Origin: Flavobacterium sp. NKUCC04_CG
GTDB taxonomy: Bacteria > Bacteroidota > Bacteroidia > Flavobacteriales > Flavobacteriaceae
Assembly: GCF_019345525.1 (NCBI RefSeq)
Contig: NZ_JAHKRA010000023.1
Span: 1 to 48,398 of the forward strand
Reading direction: 5' to 3'
Length of the DNA: 48,398 nucleotides
How positions within the stretch are numbered: the stretch's first letter is position 1; each line of letters begins with the position of its first letter. The translations under genes and the position numbers were made by a program. Shown here one piece after another: positions 26,264-35,769 of this stretch. Below the pieces are notes generated by a model. That model saw only the letters and a program-made list of their open reading frames with translations, was not told where the DNA came from and made no database searches.

Positions 26264-26629
26264 ATGACAAAAACTAAAATCACCCTAGCATTATTAGGTC
26301 TTTTTCTCTCCTTAACTGCCATTGCTGGCGAACCAATTACAGAGAAAAAATCAGAAACTTTCACAAAACAAATAGTTGTACTCGGTTCTGGAGGCCTTAA
26401 AGACATGGGACCATGGAGTACCGTATGTCCAAACACGGATAGAGTGCATTGTGCCATGTTGACCAGAGCATTTACTAGAGACACTCGATTACAAGTTGGT
26501 GAAGTAGTCAAAGTAAACATACTTGATGACACAACGAACCACATTTTAAAAGTGATCGCCTTATCAGGATCATTTGATAGGGAAGGTAACATACTAGGAA
26601 AAGACATTCTCTTTGAAAAAGTTAACTAA
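26264..26629 (+). CDS. Small secreted protein of unknown function
   Basis: This 121-aa protein has a clean signal peptide (MTKTKITLALLGLFLSLTAIAGE). The mature part of about 100 residues has SGGLKDMGPWSTVCPNTDRVHCAMLT, with two cysteines eight residues apart, and then mostly beta-type sequence ending DILFEKVN. No family is recognised. It is 61 nt upstream of another secreted protein, with a hairpin between the two, so they may share a transcript. A periplasmic or outer-surface location is inferred from the signal peptide. Confidence 0.75.
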   Translation: MTKTKITLALLGLFLSLTAIAGEPITEKKSETFTKQIVVLGSGGLKDMGPWSTVCPNTDRVHCAMLTRAFTRDTRLQVGEVVKVNILDDTTNHILKVIALSGSFDREGNILGKDILFEKVN

Positions 26630-26644
26630 TAATCTTAACAAGAA

Positions 26645-26674
26645 AAGAAGGGTATCTTAAACCATACCCTTCTT
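26645..26674 (+). promoter_or_regulatory. Intercistronic hairpin
   Basis: AAGAAGGGTAT, 8-nt loop, ATACCCTTCTT: a perfect 11-bp stem between two secreted-protein genes with no T tract after it. It could be a processing or stabilising element that sets different levels for the two genes, or a weak terminator. Confidence 0.55.
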
Positions 26675-26690
26675 CAAGAATAAAACAGAA

Positions 26691-28442
26691 ATGAAAAAAA
26701 CTTTCTATTGTCTTTTCTTATTACTATATCTAACTCAAGGATATTCACAAGATCATATCATGCAAATTTCTCCAAAATGTGGACAAGAAAAAAAAATCGT
26801 AAACTCTTTCTCTCAAATGGGCCTGAAACAAAAAGAAATTTACGTATTACATTTTCGACCTGCCGCATGCCCTAGATGTGAAAGTGGAATTTGGATATCT
26901 ACCTCACTGCTTAAAGCACAAAACAAAGAAGTTGTCTTAATAGTCGACGGTGAAAATCAAAAACAGAGTACCGATTATTTAAACTCCTTAAAAGGCATCA
27001 ATCTTAATGATTTTTCCTACATTATTTATGACACCTCCCAGTTTTTCCGCACCCTTATCGACTATCAAGCTACGTTTAACTTAAGCTATCCCTTACTTCA
27101 TAAAATAAACATAGAAGTTGGTTTTTTTCACAGCATCAACCCTCTATCGGGTACTGCCGTTAATTCTGAATCTATAATATCCATTATTGACAATACTGAT
27201 ATCCAAAAATGTATAGAATTAACGGATGAAAAACAAAAGGACAAAACTACTAAAAACACTTTTTGGGACCACGAAATACTTCTAAACTCAAAGAATCTAG
27301 TAAATCCAAGAGAAATTAACGCAAATAGAAGATTTATATATTTAACTGATGCTACGACTAACCACGTTATAATTTATGACAGTAATGGCGAACAAGTGTA
27401 CGATTATTATCCAGAAGCTTTGGAATTAATGCTCGATATAAAAGAAGACACCCTATTTAGGAAAAAAATTCAAGAAGACTTAATAGATAGCGGTATAGCT
27501 AGGGTAATTTATCTCAATGCTTATACTAGTGAACACGGACTAACAACTATTCCATCATCCGTCCCTAATATTTGGTACGAAGGAGAAACGGCCTTTTATG
27601 CAAACACGCCATTATTTATAGAAAAACAAAATGAAAACACTATTAAAAATATAATCCGTTTTGAAACATCTATAGATTTCAATGATAGCGTTAAACAAAA
27701 ATCTCCTTTAGTAGCAGTACACGACTATTACAAACCTTTTTTTGAAAATTATTTCGCCTTTCCTTTAATCAAAGGATGGCCAGCACAAGGTTTTGAACTC
27801 GACCTCAACAATTCAGATAACAATCCGTTTGACACAAAATTTTATAATAATAGTCAGGTACTAAGAGTTTACAAAAACAACCTAGAATACCTCGATATCG
27901 GCCAGTTAGCAAAGATATATACCGAAAAGAAATTAGGTTATTTCTATCAAAATTCCTTTTATACCAGTTCCTCTACGACATTCTACCTTTTCGACAAACT
28001 ATCAGGTGAAGTACAAATTTTCGATAAAAAATCAATTGACGAGCAAAAAAATATTTTTAAAACAGTGCAGCTTTTTCCAGAAAAAATTACACGCCTTCAA
28101 AATCTTAGTCCTCAAATTTCAAATAATGAAACCAAACTTAACTTGCTTACGCCATTTAAGCCAATTTTAACAGAAACTTCTATCTGGGATGTAAAGACTG
28201 ACAACAAAAAAAATGTCTGTATTTTAATAAAAGACAATAAAAATAATCAGTTAATATATCGCAAATACAATTCAAAAATGACTAAACTCTTATTAGAAAA
28301 AAAATTCGAACTAGAAAATTCTGATATACTAGTATCAGCCACCATTCAATGTGACATAAATAATAATGCAACCCGAATTATCGGAATCGAAAAGATAACT
28401 GGTTCTTTTTATTTTAAATTCAAGAACCTAACTTCTAAATAA
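26691..28442 (+). CDS. Secreted protein with a thioredoxin-like CxxC segment
   Basis: This 583-aa protein has the signal peptide MKKTFYCLFLLLYLTQGYSQ. Residues about 40-95 (KEIYVLHFRPAACPRCESGIW...KEVVLIVDGENQ) place a CPRC motif after a predicted beta strand, as in thioredoxin-fold redox proteins. From about residue 205 it continues with NANRRFIYLTDATTNHVIIYDSNGEQV and similar stretches that suggest beta-propeller blades. I do not recognise the whole protein, and the redox role rests only on CxxC and context. A propeller domain with an N-terminal thioredoxin-like region is the working description. Confidence 0.7.
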   Translation: MKKTFYCLFLLLYLTQGYSQDHIMQISPKCGQEKKIVNSFSQMGLKQKEIYVLHFRPAACPRCESGIWISTSLLKAQNKEVVLIVDGENQKQSTDYLNSLKGINLNDFSYIIYDTSQFFRTLIDYQATFNLSYPLLHKINIEVGFFHSINPLSGTAVNSESIISIIDNTDIQKCIELTDEKQKDKTTKNTFWDHEILLNSKNLVNPREINANRRFIYLTDATTNHVIIYDSNGEQVYDYYPEALELMLDIKEDTLFRKKIQEDLIDSGIARVIYLNAYTSEHGLTTIPSSVPNIWYEGETAFYANTPLFIEKQNENTIKNIIRFETSIDFNDSVKQKSPLVAVHDYYKPFFENYFAFPLIKGWPAQGFELDLNNSDNNPFDTKFYNNSQVLRVYKNNLEYLDIGQLAKIYTEKKLGYFYQNSFYTSSSTTFYLFDKLSGEVQIFDKKSIDEQKNIFKTVQLFPEKITRLQNLSPQISNNETKLNLLTPFKPILTETSIWDVKTDNKKNVCILIKDNKNNQLIYRKYNSKMTKLLLEKKFELENSDILVSATIQCDINNNATRIIGIEKITGSFYFKFKNLTSK

Positions 28443-28551
28443 TTGACATAAGTAAATGTCAAAACACTCCAACTAATCCCAAATAAACATATAGGCTATC
28501 TAAATGTTTTGCATCTTCATACTAGTTTATAGAAATCTAACCATAATAAAA

Positions 28552-28905
28552 ATGAATAACTTCGTAGGTCAAAAGCTTAAAGCCCTTAGAATCAGTCAAT
28601 TTCTAACGCAAGAATCGTTGGCTGATAAATTACATATATCTCAATCTACCTATGCCCGTATGGAAAACGGTAAAAGCAATTCTTGGGTAAATCATATCGA
28701 AGGTTTTTGTAAATTATATCAAATACAGCCGGAAGAATTATTGCGGTTTTCAGACGAACTGCCCTCTTATAATACAGACGAAAAAGCTATTGACAAGGTA
28801 CTGCATACTTTAATTCAAAACCTCGAAAATCAAATCAAGGAAAAAGACGAGCTTATCTCTTACCTCAAAGAACAACTGCGCAAAGCCTTAGCCCAAGCCC
28901 AGTAG
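28552..28905 (+). CDS. XRE-family transcriptional regulator
   Basis: This 117-aa protein has an HTH_3 domain at about residues 5-60 (KLKALRISQFLTQESLADKLHISQSTYARMENGKSN). The helix-turn-helix is QESLADKLHISQSTYARME. The C-terminal 40 residues (KVLHTLIQNLENQIKEKDELISYLKEQLRKAL) form a likely coiled coil for dimerisation. The start MNNFVGQKL is preferred; an in-frame ATG 16 codons upstream adds a hydrophobic non-conserved stretch. Targets are unknown. Confidence 0.9.
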   Translation: MNNFVGQKLKALRISQFLTQESLADKLHISQSTYARMENGKSNSWVNHIEGFCKLYQIQPEELLRFSDELPSYNTDEKAIDKVLHTLIQNLENQIKEKDELISYLKEQLRKALAQAQ

Positions 28906-28914
28906 CTTCAATAG

Positions 28915-29043
28915 CATTTTAACGGCTTAATTCGAGTACAAAAAAATCACAAATTTATCGCATTAACCGATATTAGTGAGATTCTACAATACACCGATGG
29001 AGATTGCCTCTATTACTGTAAAAGCACTTTTAATAATTTTTAA
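28915..29043 (+). pseudogene. Possible short coding remnant
   Basis: A frame without a start codon reads KNHKFIALTDISEILQYTDG and then DCLYYCKSTFNNF before a stop at 29041. The pattern of a strand, an acidic turn and 'EILQYTDGDCLYY' resembles the beginning of a LytTR DNA-binding domain. It is too short to be a gene, so if real it is a relic. This is a weak call. Confidence 0.3.
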
Positions 29044-29091
29044 ACAAATCAGCTTATATCTTTATATTAGCATACTCTGGTAAAAAAAACA

Positions 29092-29907
29092 ATGATGCTA
29101 AAAACAATTTTATATACCTTACTACTCTCCTTAATCCTCTATGGCTGTAGTCATACAAAAGACCAATTCAGAGACTTTACGGCAAACACCGCCAAGCAAG
29201 ACTCTATTATAACTGTTTATACAACGAATTGCGCTCATAATTATAACTATAACACTCACATGAACGAGTGGCAAAACTGCCTAGATGAGGGTTTAAAACA
29301 AGACAGCACTATAGCTTATCTATGGCAACAAAAAGCCATGCCCTATTTTAAGGCTAGAAAGTATGAGGTAGGGATGCAGTATTTAGACCAAGCGGTTTTA
29401 TATAATCCAAAACGATACCAACCCTATAGAGCCTTTATAAAATGTGTGTTTCTCAAAACCTACCAAGACGCCATAGCCGATTTTACCGACTGTAAGGAAA
29501 AATGGGGTGATAACTTCGAAATGGACCATACCTACTCCTTTTATATTGGATTATCACAATTGCAATTGAATCAGTTTGACAAAGCCGTTAGCAGTTTTAA
29601 CGAAGCCATAAATGTCCAATCGAAATTTTTCAAGGACACCCACCATATTGATTTGTTTTATTTAGGGATAACCAAAATGGAACAACTAAAATTCGATGAG
29701 GCCATAAGCCTATTTAACCAAGCCTTAATGCAATATCCGGAATTTTCTGAGGCGATGTACTATAAGGCACTGTGTCTGCAAAAACAAGGAAAGTCTGCCG
29801 ACACCTATCTCCCCCTATACGAAGAGGCCATAAAATGGCATAAAAAAGGCTATAGCATTAATGAAGCCAATGCCGTTTATGAGCTTTATCCTTATCAATT
29901 GAATTGA
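29092..29907 (+). CDS. TPR-repeat lipoprotein
   Basis: This 271-aa protein has a lipoprotein signal: the N-terminal hydrophobic stretch ends LILYGCSHT, with lipid attachment at Cys19. Tetratricopeptide-like repeats are visible, for example WQQKAMPYFKARKYEVGMQYLDQAVLYNPKR, YIGLSQLQLNQFDKAVSSFNEAINVQ and LGITKMEQLKFDEAISLFNQALMQYPEFSEAMYYKALCLQ. An envelope-located scaffold for protein contacts is likely. The start may be either of two adjacent ATG codons (29092 or 29095). Confidence 0.85.
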   Translation: MMLKTILYTLLLSLILYGCSHTKDQFRDFTANTAKQDSIITVYTTNCAHNYNYNTHMNEWQNCLDEGLKQDSTIAYLWQQKAMPYFKARKYEVGMQYLDQAVLYNPKRYQPYRAFIKCVFLKTYQDAIADFTDCKEKWGDNFEMDHTYSFYIGLSQLQLNQFDKAVSSFNEAINVQSKFFKDTHHIDLFYLGITKMEQLKFDEAISLFNQALMQYPEFSEAMYYKALCLQKQGKSADTYLPLYEEAIKWHKKGYSINEANAVYELYPYQLN

Positions 29908-30045
29908 CAATAAGAACGAAAAGTACGTTGTTAACTTCACCGCTTTTAAAGCTAACTGCTGCGAATTATTTAAATTATCAATCCTTTTTTACTTTTCAAA
30001 AAAATAGCACGTACCTTTGTATTCTAATTTTGGAGCAACTGATTT

Positions 30046-31119
30046 ATGAGCACACCCTTAGTATTCAAACCTTTAAGCCTTAAAAACCTAATCCTTAAAA
30101 ACCGATTTGTTGTAAGTCCGATGTGTCAGTATTCCTCTGAAGACGGTTTTGCTACTTCCTGGCATTTGGTTCACACCGGACAATTTGCCATTGGACAAGC
30201 AGCAGCTATCATACAAGAAGCAACGGCAGTTACTGCGGAAGGCCGTATCTCCTATGGCGATTTGGGAATTTGGAAAGACGAGCATATTTCAAAATTAGCC
30301 GAAATAACTGCTTTCGTCAAATCACAAGGCAGCATACCGGGCATTCAATTGTCTCATGCTGGACGAAAAGCCAGCAGTAATAAACCGTGGTTGGGTCGCG
30401 AACAACTAGCCCCAAATCACGACAACGGATGGCAAACCCGTGGGGTATCGGAAATTCCATTTCGCGAATCCGAACATCCCCCACTAGCTTTGAGTATTGC
30501 TGAGATTAAAGATTTAATTGTTTCGTTTAGAGAAGCCACCGCAAGAGCGGTAAAGGCCGGATATCAAATTATTGAACTTCACGGGGCTCATGGGTACCTG
30601 ATTCACCAATTTTTTTCACCCCTCATCAACAACAGAACGGACGAATACGGAGGCAGTTTTGAAAATAGAATTCGCTTCTTATTAGAAATAATTGACGCCG
30701 TTAAACCGGAAATGACCGACGAAACCTCCTTATGGGTTCGCATTTCTGCTACGGATTGGGCTGAAGGTGGTTGGGATTTGGAATCGTCAATTCGATTAGC
30801 TCATATCTTAAAAGATCGCGGTGTTGAAGTGATTGACGTTTCTACTGCAGGAGCTGTTGCGCATCAGAAGATAACGACGGGTCCAAATTACCAAGTGCCG
30901 TTTGCCGCAGCCATCAAGGAACAAACGGGGATAACAACGGGTTGCGTTGGTTTAATAGCCGAGGCACAACAAGCCGAAGACCTACTCCAAACTAATCAAG
31001 CCGATTTGATTTTCATTGCCAGAGCTTTTTTAAGAGATCCCCATTTTGTCTTAAATGCCGCCAAAACTTTGAATTATGCCATCGAATGGCCAAAACCATA
31101 CGAACGCGCTCAGCTCTAA
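30046..31119 (+). CDS. NADH:flavin oxidoreductase (old yellow enzyme, YqjM-like)
   Basis: This 357-aa FMN-dependent ene-reductase has a TIM-barrel fold. It shows LKNRFVVSPMCQYSSEDG with Cys27, the residue that tunes FMN in the YqjM group, WHLVHTGQFAIG, the substrate pair in IIELHGAHGYLIHQFFSP, and RTDEYGGSFENRIRF. The C-terminal phosphate-binding part is present (DLIFIARAFLRDP). It stands alone, followed by an MFS transporter. TACCTTTG at 30012-30019 is a -7 box without a clear -33. Confidence 0.93.
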   Translation: MSTPLVFKPLSLKNLILKNRFVVSPMCQYSSEDGFATSWHLVHTGQFAIGQAAAIIQEATAVTAEGRISYGDLGIWKDEHISKLAEITAFVKSQGSIPGIQLSHAGRKASSNKPWLGREQLAPNHDNGWQTRGVSEIPFRESEHPPLALSIAEIKDLIVSFREATARAVKAGYQIIELHGAHGYLIHQFFSPLINNRTDEYGGSFENRIRFLLEIIDAVKPEMTDETSLWVRISATDWAEGGWDLESSIRLAHILKDRGVEVIDVSTAGAVAHQKITTGPNYQVPFAAAIKEQTGITTGCVGLIAEAQQAEDLLQTNQADLIFIARAFLRDPHFVLNAAKTLNYAIEWPKPYERAQL

Positions 31120-31222
31120 TTAGTACCATTTATTGCACAAAAAATTTCCGCTTCTCTATAAACGATGAAGCTTTTAAACTTTATGGTGATTGCCATAAAC
31201 CCAAAACAACAACTTCTACACT

Positions 31223-32386
31223 ATGAATAAAAGCTTAGTTGCCCTAGCCATAGGCGGACTCGCCATTGGAATGACTGAATTTACAATGATGGGAATTTTA
31301 CCCGATATCGCCCATGACATTCAAATTGACATCCCTACAGCAGGACACTTTATATCGACTTACGCCTTAGGTGTAGTGATCGGTGCGCCCTTACTGGTAT
31401 TGCTATCCAGCAAATACCCACCCAAAAACGTTTTGATGTTTTTGATGTTGATCTTCTTTGTATTTAATGCCTTTTTTGTAATCGCACCGGAATACAACAC
31501 TTTATTGATTACGCGTTTTATGTCGGGATTACCACACGGAGCGTTTTTTGGCGTGGGATCGGTAGTGGCCAGCCAACTCGCCAAAAAGGGCAAGGAAGCG
31601 CAAGCCATTTCAATTATGTTTACCGGACTTACGGTGGCCAATTTACTTGGTGTGCCGATTGGAACTTATATCGGTCACCATTTCCATTGGAGATATACCT
31701 ATGCAATCATCAGTTTGATGGGCTTGATCACCTTACTGGCCTTGTATTTTTGGGTTCCCAAAATTGCCCCTCAAGAAAACACCAATATCAAAAGTCAATT
31801 GTCTTTCTTTAAAACCTGGCAAGCCTGGTTGCTCGTAGCTTTAATCTCCATCGGTACCGGTGGTTTGTTTGCGTGGATGAGTTATATTGCGCCGTTGATG
31901 ACCAATGTAGCCAAAATTGAAGGAGGAAAGATTCCCTTTATCATGATATTAGTAGGACTGGGTATGGTATTGGGTAATTTGATCGGCGGAAAAGTAGCCG
32001 ACACCTTTTCACCGACCAAAGCGGCCATTTATTCCTTTTCGGCTATGACGATTTGTTTGATTATTGTATACTTCACGGTTCACATTGAATTTATGGCGTA
32101 TCTGATGTCGTTTGTCACCGGGCTCGTAGCGTTTACCATAGGTTCACCGCTACAGATGATTTTAATCAATTCTGCCAAGGGTTCGGAGATGTTAGCAGCA
32201 TCTGCAGGCCAGGCGAGTTTTAACGTCGGAAATGCCTTGGGTGCTTATTTAGGAGGTTTACCAATCGCGATGGGATTCGGATATAACTCCCCAGAATTAG
32301 TTGGTGCTGGGATGGCGGCTTGTGGTGCTTTGATGGCATTTGCACTTTTACTGACCCAACGCAGCGCCAAAGCAAAAATGGCCTAA
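31223..32386 (+). CDS. MFS transporter of the AraJ-like (drug/sugar efflux) group
   Basis: This 387-aa protein has twelve hydrophobic segments. The N-terminus LAIGGLAIGMTEFTMMGILPDIA and the loop RFMSGLPHGAFFGVGSVVASQLAKKGKEAQAISIMFTGLTVANLLGVPIGTYIG match AraJ/YdhP-type exporters. The transported substrate cannot be read from sequence. It is followed by a structured non-coding element and aspS. Confidence 0.9.
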   Translation: MNKSLVALAIGGLAIGMTEFTMMGILPDIAHDIQIDIPTAGHFISTYALGVVIGAPLLVLLSSKYPPKNVLMFLMLIFFVFNAFFVIAPEYNTLLITRFMSGLPHGAFFGVGSVVASQLAKKGKEAQAISIMFTGLTVANLLGVPIGTYIGHHFHWRYTYAIISLMGLITLLALYFWVPKIAPQENTNIKSQLSFFKTWQAWLLVALISIGTGGLFAWMSYIAPLMTNVAKIEGGKIPFIMILVGLGMVLGNLIGGKVADTFSPTKAAIYSFSAMTICLIIVYFTVHIEFMAYLMSFVTGLVAFTIGSPLQMILINSAKGSEMLAASAGQASFNVGNALGAYLGGLPIAMGFGYNSPELVGAGMAACGALMAFALLLTQRSAKAKMA

Positions 32387-32422
32387 AAGGTCCATTGAAA
32401 AGAAGCTGAAAGATCATCGATT

Positions 32423-32503
32423 GCAATAGGGATAGGAATGGCATCCTTTGGTGGAGCGCGCGAAACCAAAGATAGAATGGATAGCCCGGACCGAAGGTAT
32501 TGC
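32423..32503 (+). ncRNA. Structured intergenic element (candidate flavobacterial RNA or repeat)
   Basis: The outer arms GCAATA (32423-32428) and TATTGC (32498-32503) enclose an inner hairpin, CTTTGGT, loop, ACCAAAG. A third possible pairing is GGCATCC with GGATAGCC. The segment carries GGAATGGCATCC and AAAGATAGAATGGATAGCCC. I recall a widespread flavobacterial intergenic element of the form '...GAAGCGGCATCC...AAAGATAGAAGCGGA...', to which this looks related. Whether it is a known Rfam family (Flavo-1 is a candidate) was not tested. It lies between the MFS transporter and the aspS promoter. Confidence 0.5.
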
Positions 32504-32566
32504 CCAAAAAAACATAGAAAAAGCAGAAAAAAACAAATGTTGTGGAACTATTTGTCCAAACTTTAT

Positions 32567-32594
32567 TTGTATTCGCTATAAGTTATTAAATTTG
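32567..32594 (+). promoter_or_regulatory. Bacteroidota-type promoter for aspS
   Basis: TTG at 32567-32569, 17 nt, TAAATTTG at 32587-32594. It is 16 nt upstream of the aspS start. Confidence 0.75.
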
Positions 32595-32610
32595 TCTAAA
32601 AATAATAAGA

Positions 32611-34359
32611 ATGTATAGAACTCATAATTGTGGAGCTTTAAGAGCTGCCGATATCAATCAAGAAGTCACCTTATCGGGTTGGGTTGCCAAAAACCGTGAT
32701 AAAGGGTTTATGATTTGGGTCGATTTGCGCGACCGTTACGGAATTACGCAATTGATTTTTGATGCCGATCGCACGGAGCAAGCGGTTTTTAAAATGGCTC
32801 AGTCCTTGGGTCGTGAATTTGTGATTCAGGTAACGGGAAAAGTTATTGAGCGCGAAGCAAAAAACAACCACATCCCAACGGGAGATATTGAGCTTTTAGT
32901 TACATCACTTACGATATTAAACGAGTCCAAAACGCCGCCGTTTACCATTGAAGACGAAACGGATGGTGGAGAAGATATTCGTATGAAATACCGTTACTTA
33001 GACATCCGTAGAAATCCGGTTAGAAACAACTTATTGTTTCGTCATAAGGTAGCGCAAGAGGTTAGAAATTATTTATCGGCACAAGATTTTTGTGAGGTGG
33101 AAACGCCTTATTTGATCAAATCCACTCCAGAAGGAGCTCGTGACTTTGTGGTTCCATCACGTATGAACCCGGGTCAATTTTACGCTTTGCCACAATCACC
33201 ACAAACCTTTAAACAGTTGTTGATGGTGGGCGGTATGGATCGTTATTTCCAAATCGTTAAGTGTTTTAGAGATGAGGATTTACGCGCGGACAGACAACCG
33301 GAATTTACACAAATCGACTGTGAAATGGCGTTCGTAAACCAAGAAGATGTGATGAACACCTTTGAAGGGATGACCAAACACCTATTGAAATCGATTCACA
33401 ATATAGATGCTGCAGATTTTCCGAGAATGACTTATGACGAAGCCATGCGTAAATACGGAAACGACAAACCGGACATCCGTTTCGGTATGGAATTTGCAGA
33501 ATTAAATACCGTAACACAGCATAAAGAATTTGCGGTATTCAACGCGGCAGAATTGGTGGTTGGTATTGCAGTACCTGGAGCGGCTAGCTACTCCAGAAAA
33601 GAAATCGATGCTTTAATCGAATGGGTAAAACGCCCTCAGGTTGGTGCATCAGGAATGGTTTATTGTAAGGTTGAAGCAGACGGAACATACAAATCTTCTG
33701 TAGATAAATTCTATGACCAAGACGATTTAAAAGCTTGGGCTACTGCAACTGGAGCTCAACCGGGCGATATGATTATGGTACTTTCAGGACCGGCTAATAA
33801 AACTCGTGCTCAATTGAGCGCTTTGAGAATGGAATTGGCTACGCGTTTGGGATTGAGAAAATCAGATGTATTTGCTCCGTTATGGGTCGTGGATTTCCCG
33901 TTGTTTGAATACGATGAAGAAAGTCAACGTTTCCACGCTATGCACCATCCATTTACCTCTCCGAAACCAGAAGATATCGCGCTTTTAGCAACAGATCCGG
34001 GTAAGGTTCGTGCCAATGCCTATGATATGGTATTAAACGGAAATGAAATCGGTGGTGGATCGATTCGTATTCACGATAAAGCCACTCAGGAATTGATGTT
34101 TAAATATCTTGGATTTACTCCAGAACAAGCAGAAGAACAATTTGGCTTCTTGATGAATGCCTTCCAATATGGCGCTCCCCCACACGGTGGATTGGCTTTT
34201 GGATTAGATCGTTTGGTAGCGATTTTAGGTGGTCAAGAAACCATCCGCGATTTTATCGCCTTCCCTAAGAACAATTCGGGAAGAGATGTTATGATCGACG
34301 CTCCTGCAACTATAGATGCACAGCAATTGACCGAATTAAGCCTTGTTTTAAAAGCGTAA
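32611..34359 (+). CDS. aspS: Aspartyl-tRNA synthetase
   Basis: This 582-aa class II synthetase is of the bacterial type. The N-terminal OB-fold anticodon-binding domain is at about 1-110 ([28 protein letters not shown]). Motif 2 is seen as [23 protein letters not shown], the bacterial GAD insertion lies at about 280-400, and motif 3 is [29 protein letters not shown] and [12 protein letters not shown] are also typical. It charges tRNA-Asp in the cytoplasm. Monocistronic expression is suggested by its own promoter and terminator. Confidence 0.97.
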   Translation: MYRTHNCGALRAADINQEVTLSGWVAKNRDKGFMIWVDLRDRYGITQLIFDADRTEQAVFKMAQSLGREFVIQVTGKVIEREAKNNHIPTGDIELLVTSLTILNESKTPPFTIEDETDGGEDIRMKYRYLDIRRNPVRNNLLFRHKVAQEVRNYLSAQDFCEVETPYLIKSTPEGARDFVVPSRMNPGQFYALPQSPQTFKQLLMVGGMDRYFQIVKCFRDEDLRADRQPEFTQIDCEMAFVNQEDVMNTFEGMTKHLLKSIHNIDAADFPRMTYDEAMRKYGNDKPDIRFGMEFAELNTVTQHKEFAVFNAAELVVGIAVPGAASYSRKEIDALIEWVKRPQVGASGMVYCKVEADGTYKSSVDKFYDQDDLKAWATATGAQPGDMIMVLSGPANKTRAQLSALRMELATRLGLRKSDVFAPLWVVDFPLFEYDEESQRFHAMHHPFTSPKPEDIALLATDPGKVRANAYDMVLNGNEIGGGSIRIHDKATQELMFKYLGFTPEQAEEQFGFLMNAFQYGAPPHGGLAFGLDRLVAILGGQETIRDFIAFPKNNSGRDVMIDAPATIDAQQLTELSLVLKA

Positions 34360-34381
34360 TTCTCAAGGGTAATACAGATTA

Positions 34382-34430
34382 AAAAAGGGGAAATTAAAAG
34401 CTAAACACTTTTAATTTCCCCTTTTTATGT
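34382..34430. terminator. Bidirectional terminator between aspS and the lipoprotein gene
   Basis: A-run GGGGAAATTAAAAG, 7-nt loop, CTTTTAATTTCCCC T-run: a 19-bp stem with U tracts on both strands between convergent genes. Confidence 0.9.
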
Positions 34431-34445
34431 TGATATACTTAAGTA

Positions 34446-34994
34446 TTATTCCACTGTAAATGACACGGTGTTGATTAATTGTGGTACTTCAAGCACTTTA
34501 AAAGTCAAAGCTGCTTTGATTTTTTTATCGGTTCTTCTCAAATCCAATTTACCTTGTTTTACTTGAAAATAACCCGCTTGTCCTTTACAATAGCAAAAAC
34601 GTCCGAAAAGCATTTTTACATCTTGAAGTACGCGGTTTTCTAAAATCAGTCGTTGAGACTGTGAAGGAATTTCAAAAATAATCTCCTCTTTGTAAAAACC
34701 GTCTAATAAAGCATCGTCCATCGCTTTTTCATAAGTATAAATCACTACTTCAGTACCAGCATTTTCCACCAATTGATAGTACATTCCGCCAGCAACTCCC
34801 CCATCGATATCCTTTTTCACTACAAGCGACATATTTGGAATGCGCTTTACGGCACAATCGCCCTCGATTGGACAATAGGAAGTCACTTTAAACTTATTGG
34901 ATGCTGCTTCCGCTTGGCTTTCTTTTAACGTACGCTTCACTGTAGTACAACAGGCCAAAAGAATGACTAATGGCAATATTAAAATTTTTCTCAT
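34446..34994 (-). CDS. Lipoprotein of unknown function
   Basis: This 182-aa protein has the signal MRKILILPLVILLACCTTVK, with a lipobox ending LLAC (Cys15). The mature part has YCPIEGDCAVKRIPNMSL and FCYCKGQAGYFQVKQG, giving four further cysteines, and a mostly beta pattern. I do not recognise the family. It is downstream of pth in the same direction (70-nt gap), with no separate promoter seen, so it is probably co-transcribed with pth. Confidence 0.8.
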   Translation of the reverse strand: MRKILILPLVILLACCTTVKRTLKESQAEAASNKFKVTSYCPIEGDCAVKRIPNMSLVVKKDIDGGVAGGMYYQLVENAGTEVVIYTYEKAMDDALLDGFYKEEIIFEIPSQSQRLILENRVLQDVKMLFGRFCYCKGQAGYFQVKQGKLDLRRTDKKIKAALTFKVLEVPQLINTVSFTVE

Positions 34995-35064
34995 AAGGGA
35001 TATTTATTGTTCTATCGCATAAGGCACTGCATTACTATAACAGTTATACCTGAAACTTTATTGT

Positions 35065-35631
35065 TTACTTTCCGTTGAATTCACTCATGGTTTGGTTTAA
35101 TCCCGCAAGAGCAAATGATTTTATTGCCTCACTGGCTGTTTGCAGGCGTTCAGGCAATAACTTTTTTTCCTGATCATCCCAATTGCCCAATACATAATCC
35201 ACTTGCTGTCCTTTTTTGAATTCATCGCTAATCCCGAAACGAAAGCGAGAATAATTGGCAGATTCCAAAGTAGCTTGTATGCTCTTTAATCCATTATGCC
35301 CTCCATCCGAGCCTTTAGCTTTAATGCGTATTACACCAAAAGGCAAATTCAAATCGTCCGTAACAATTAATAGATTTTCAATAGGTATTTTTTCCTTTTC
35401 CAACCAATAAGCCACGGCCTTACCGCTAAGATTCATATAGGTATTTGGTTTTAATAACAGCAGGGTACGTCCTTTAATCTTAACCTCTGCCAAAGCACCT
35501 AATTTTACGGTTTCGAACGAAGCTCCGGCTTCTTGTGCTAAATAGTCAACCACTTTAAAACCAATATTATGTCGGGTATTTACGTATTCTGGCCCAATAT
35601 TACCCAGACCTACGATAAGGAATTTCTTCAT
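35065..35631 (-). CDS. pth: Peptidyl-tRNA hydrolase
   Basis: This 188-aa enzyme releases tRNA from peptidyl-tRNA that drops off the ribosome. It has [26 protein letters not shown] with the catalytic His21 and Asn11, then [13 protein letters not shown] and [27 protein letters not shown]. It has its own promoter at 35675-35705 after the rplY terminator. Confidence 0.96.
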   Translation of the reverse strand: MKKFLIVGLGNIGPEYVNTRHNIGFKVVDYLAQEAGASFETVKLGALAEVKIKGRTLLLLKPNTYMNLSGKAVAYWLEKEKIPIENLLIVTDDLNLPFGVIRIKAKGSDGGHNGLKSIQATLESANYSRFRFGISDEFKKGQQVDYVLGNWDDQEKKLLPERLQTASEAIKSFALAGLNQTMSEFNGK

Positions 35632-35674
35632 TGTATGATGAATTAAAATATAAAGAGTCCATCCTCTTAAGTCA

Positions 35675-35705
35675 CAAAAATAAAGGAAACCCCTTTACAT
35701 CACAA
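35675..35705 (-). promoter_or_regulatory. Bacteroidota-type promoter for pth
   Basis: On the minus strand, TTG (35705-35703), 20 nt, TATTTTTG (35682-35675). It is placed directly after the rplY terminator and 44 nt before the pth ATG. Confidence 0.68.
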
Positions 35706-35716
35706 GGATTTTTCCC

Positions 35717-35746
35717 AAAAAAAAAGCACCAGTAAAACTGGTGCTT
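35717..35746 (-). terminator. Terminator after rplY
   Basis: On the minus strand, AAGCACCAGT, short loop, ACTGGTGCTT followed by a T tract: a 10-bp perfect stem about 23 nt after the rplY stop. Confidence 0.92.
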
Positions 35747-35769
35747 GATCAAAAATTCTAAGAATAGAA

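Noticed and set aside
26248..26607. 119-codon minus-strand frame over the small secreted protein
   Set aside because: The plus-strand frame has a clear signal peptide; the minus-strand frame shows no features.
28345..28360. ATGTGAC inside the 583-aa secreted-protein gene as a sigma site
   Set aside because: No right-hand block at the required spacing.
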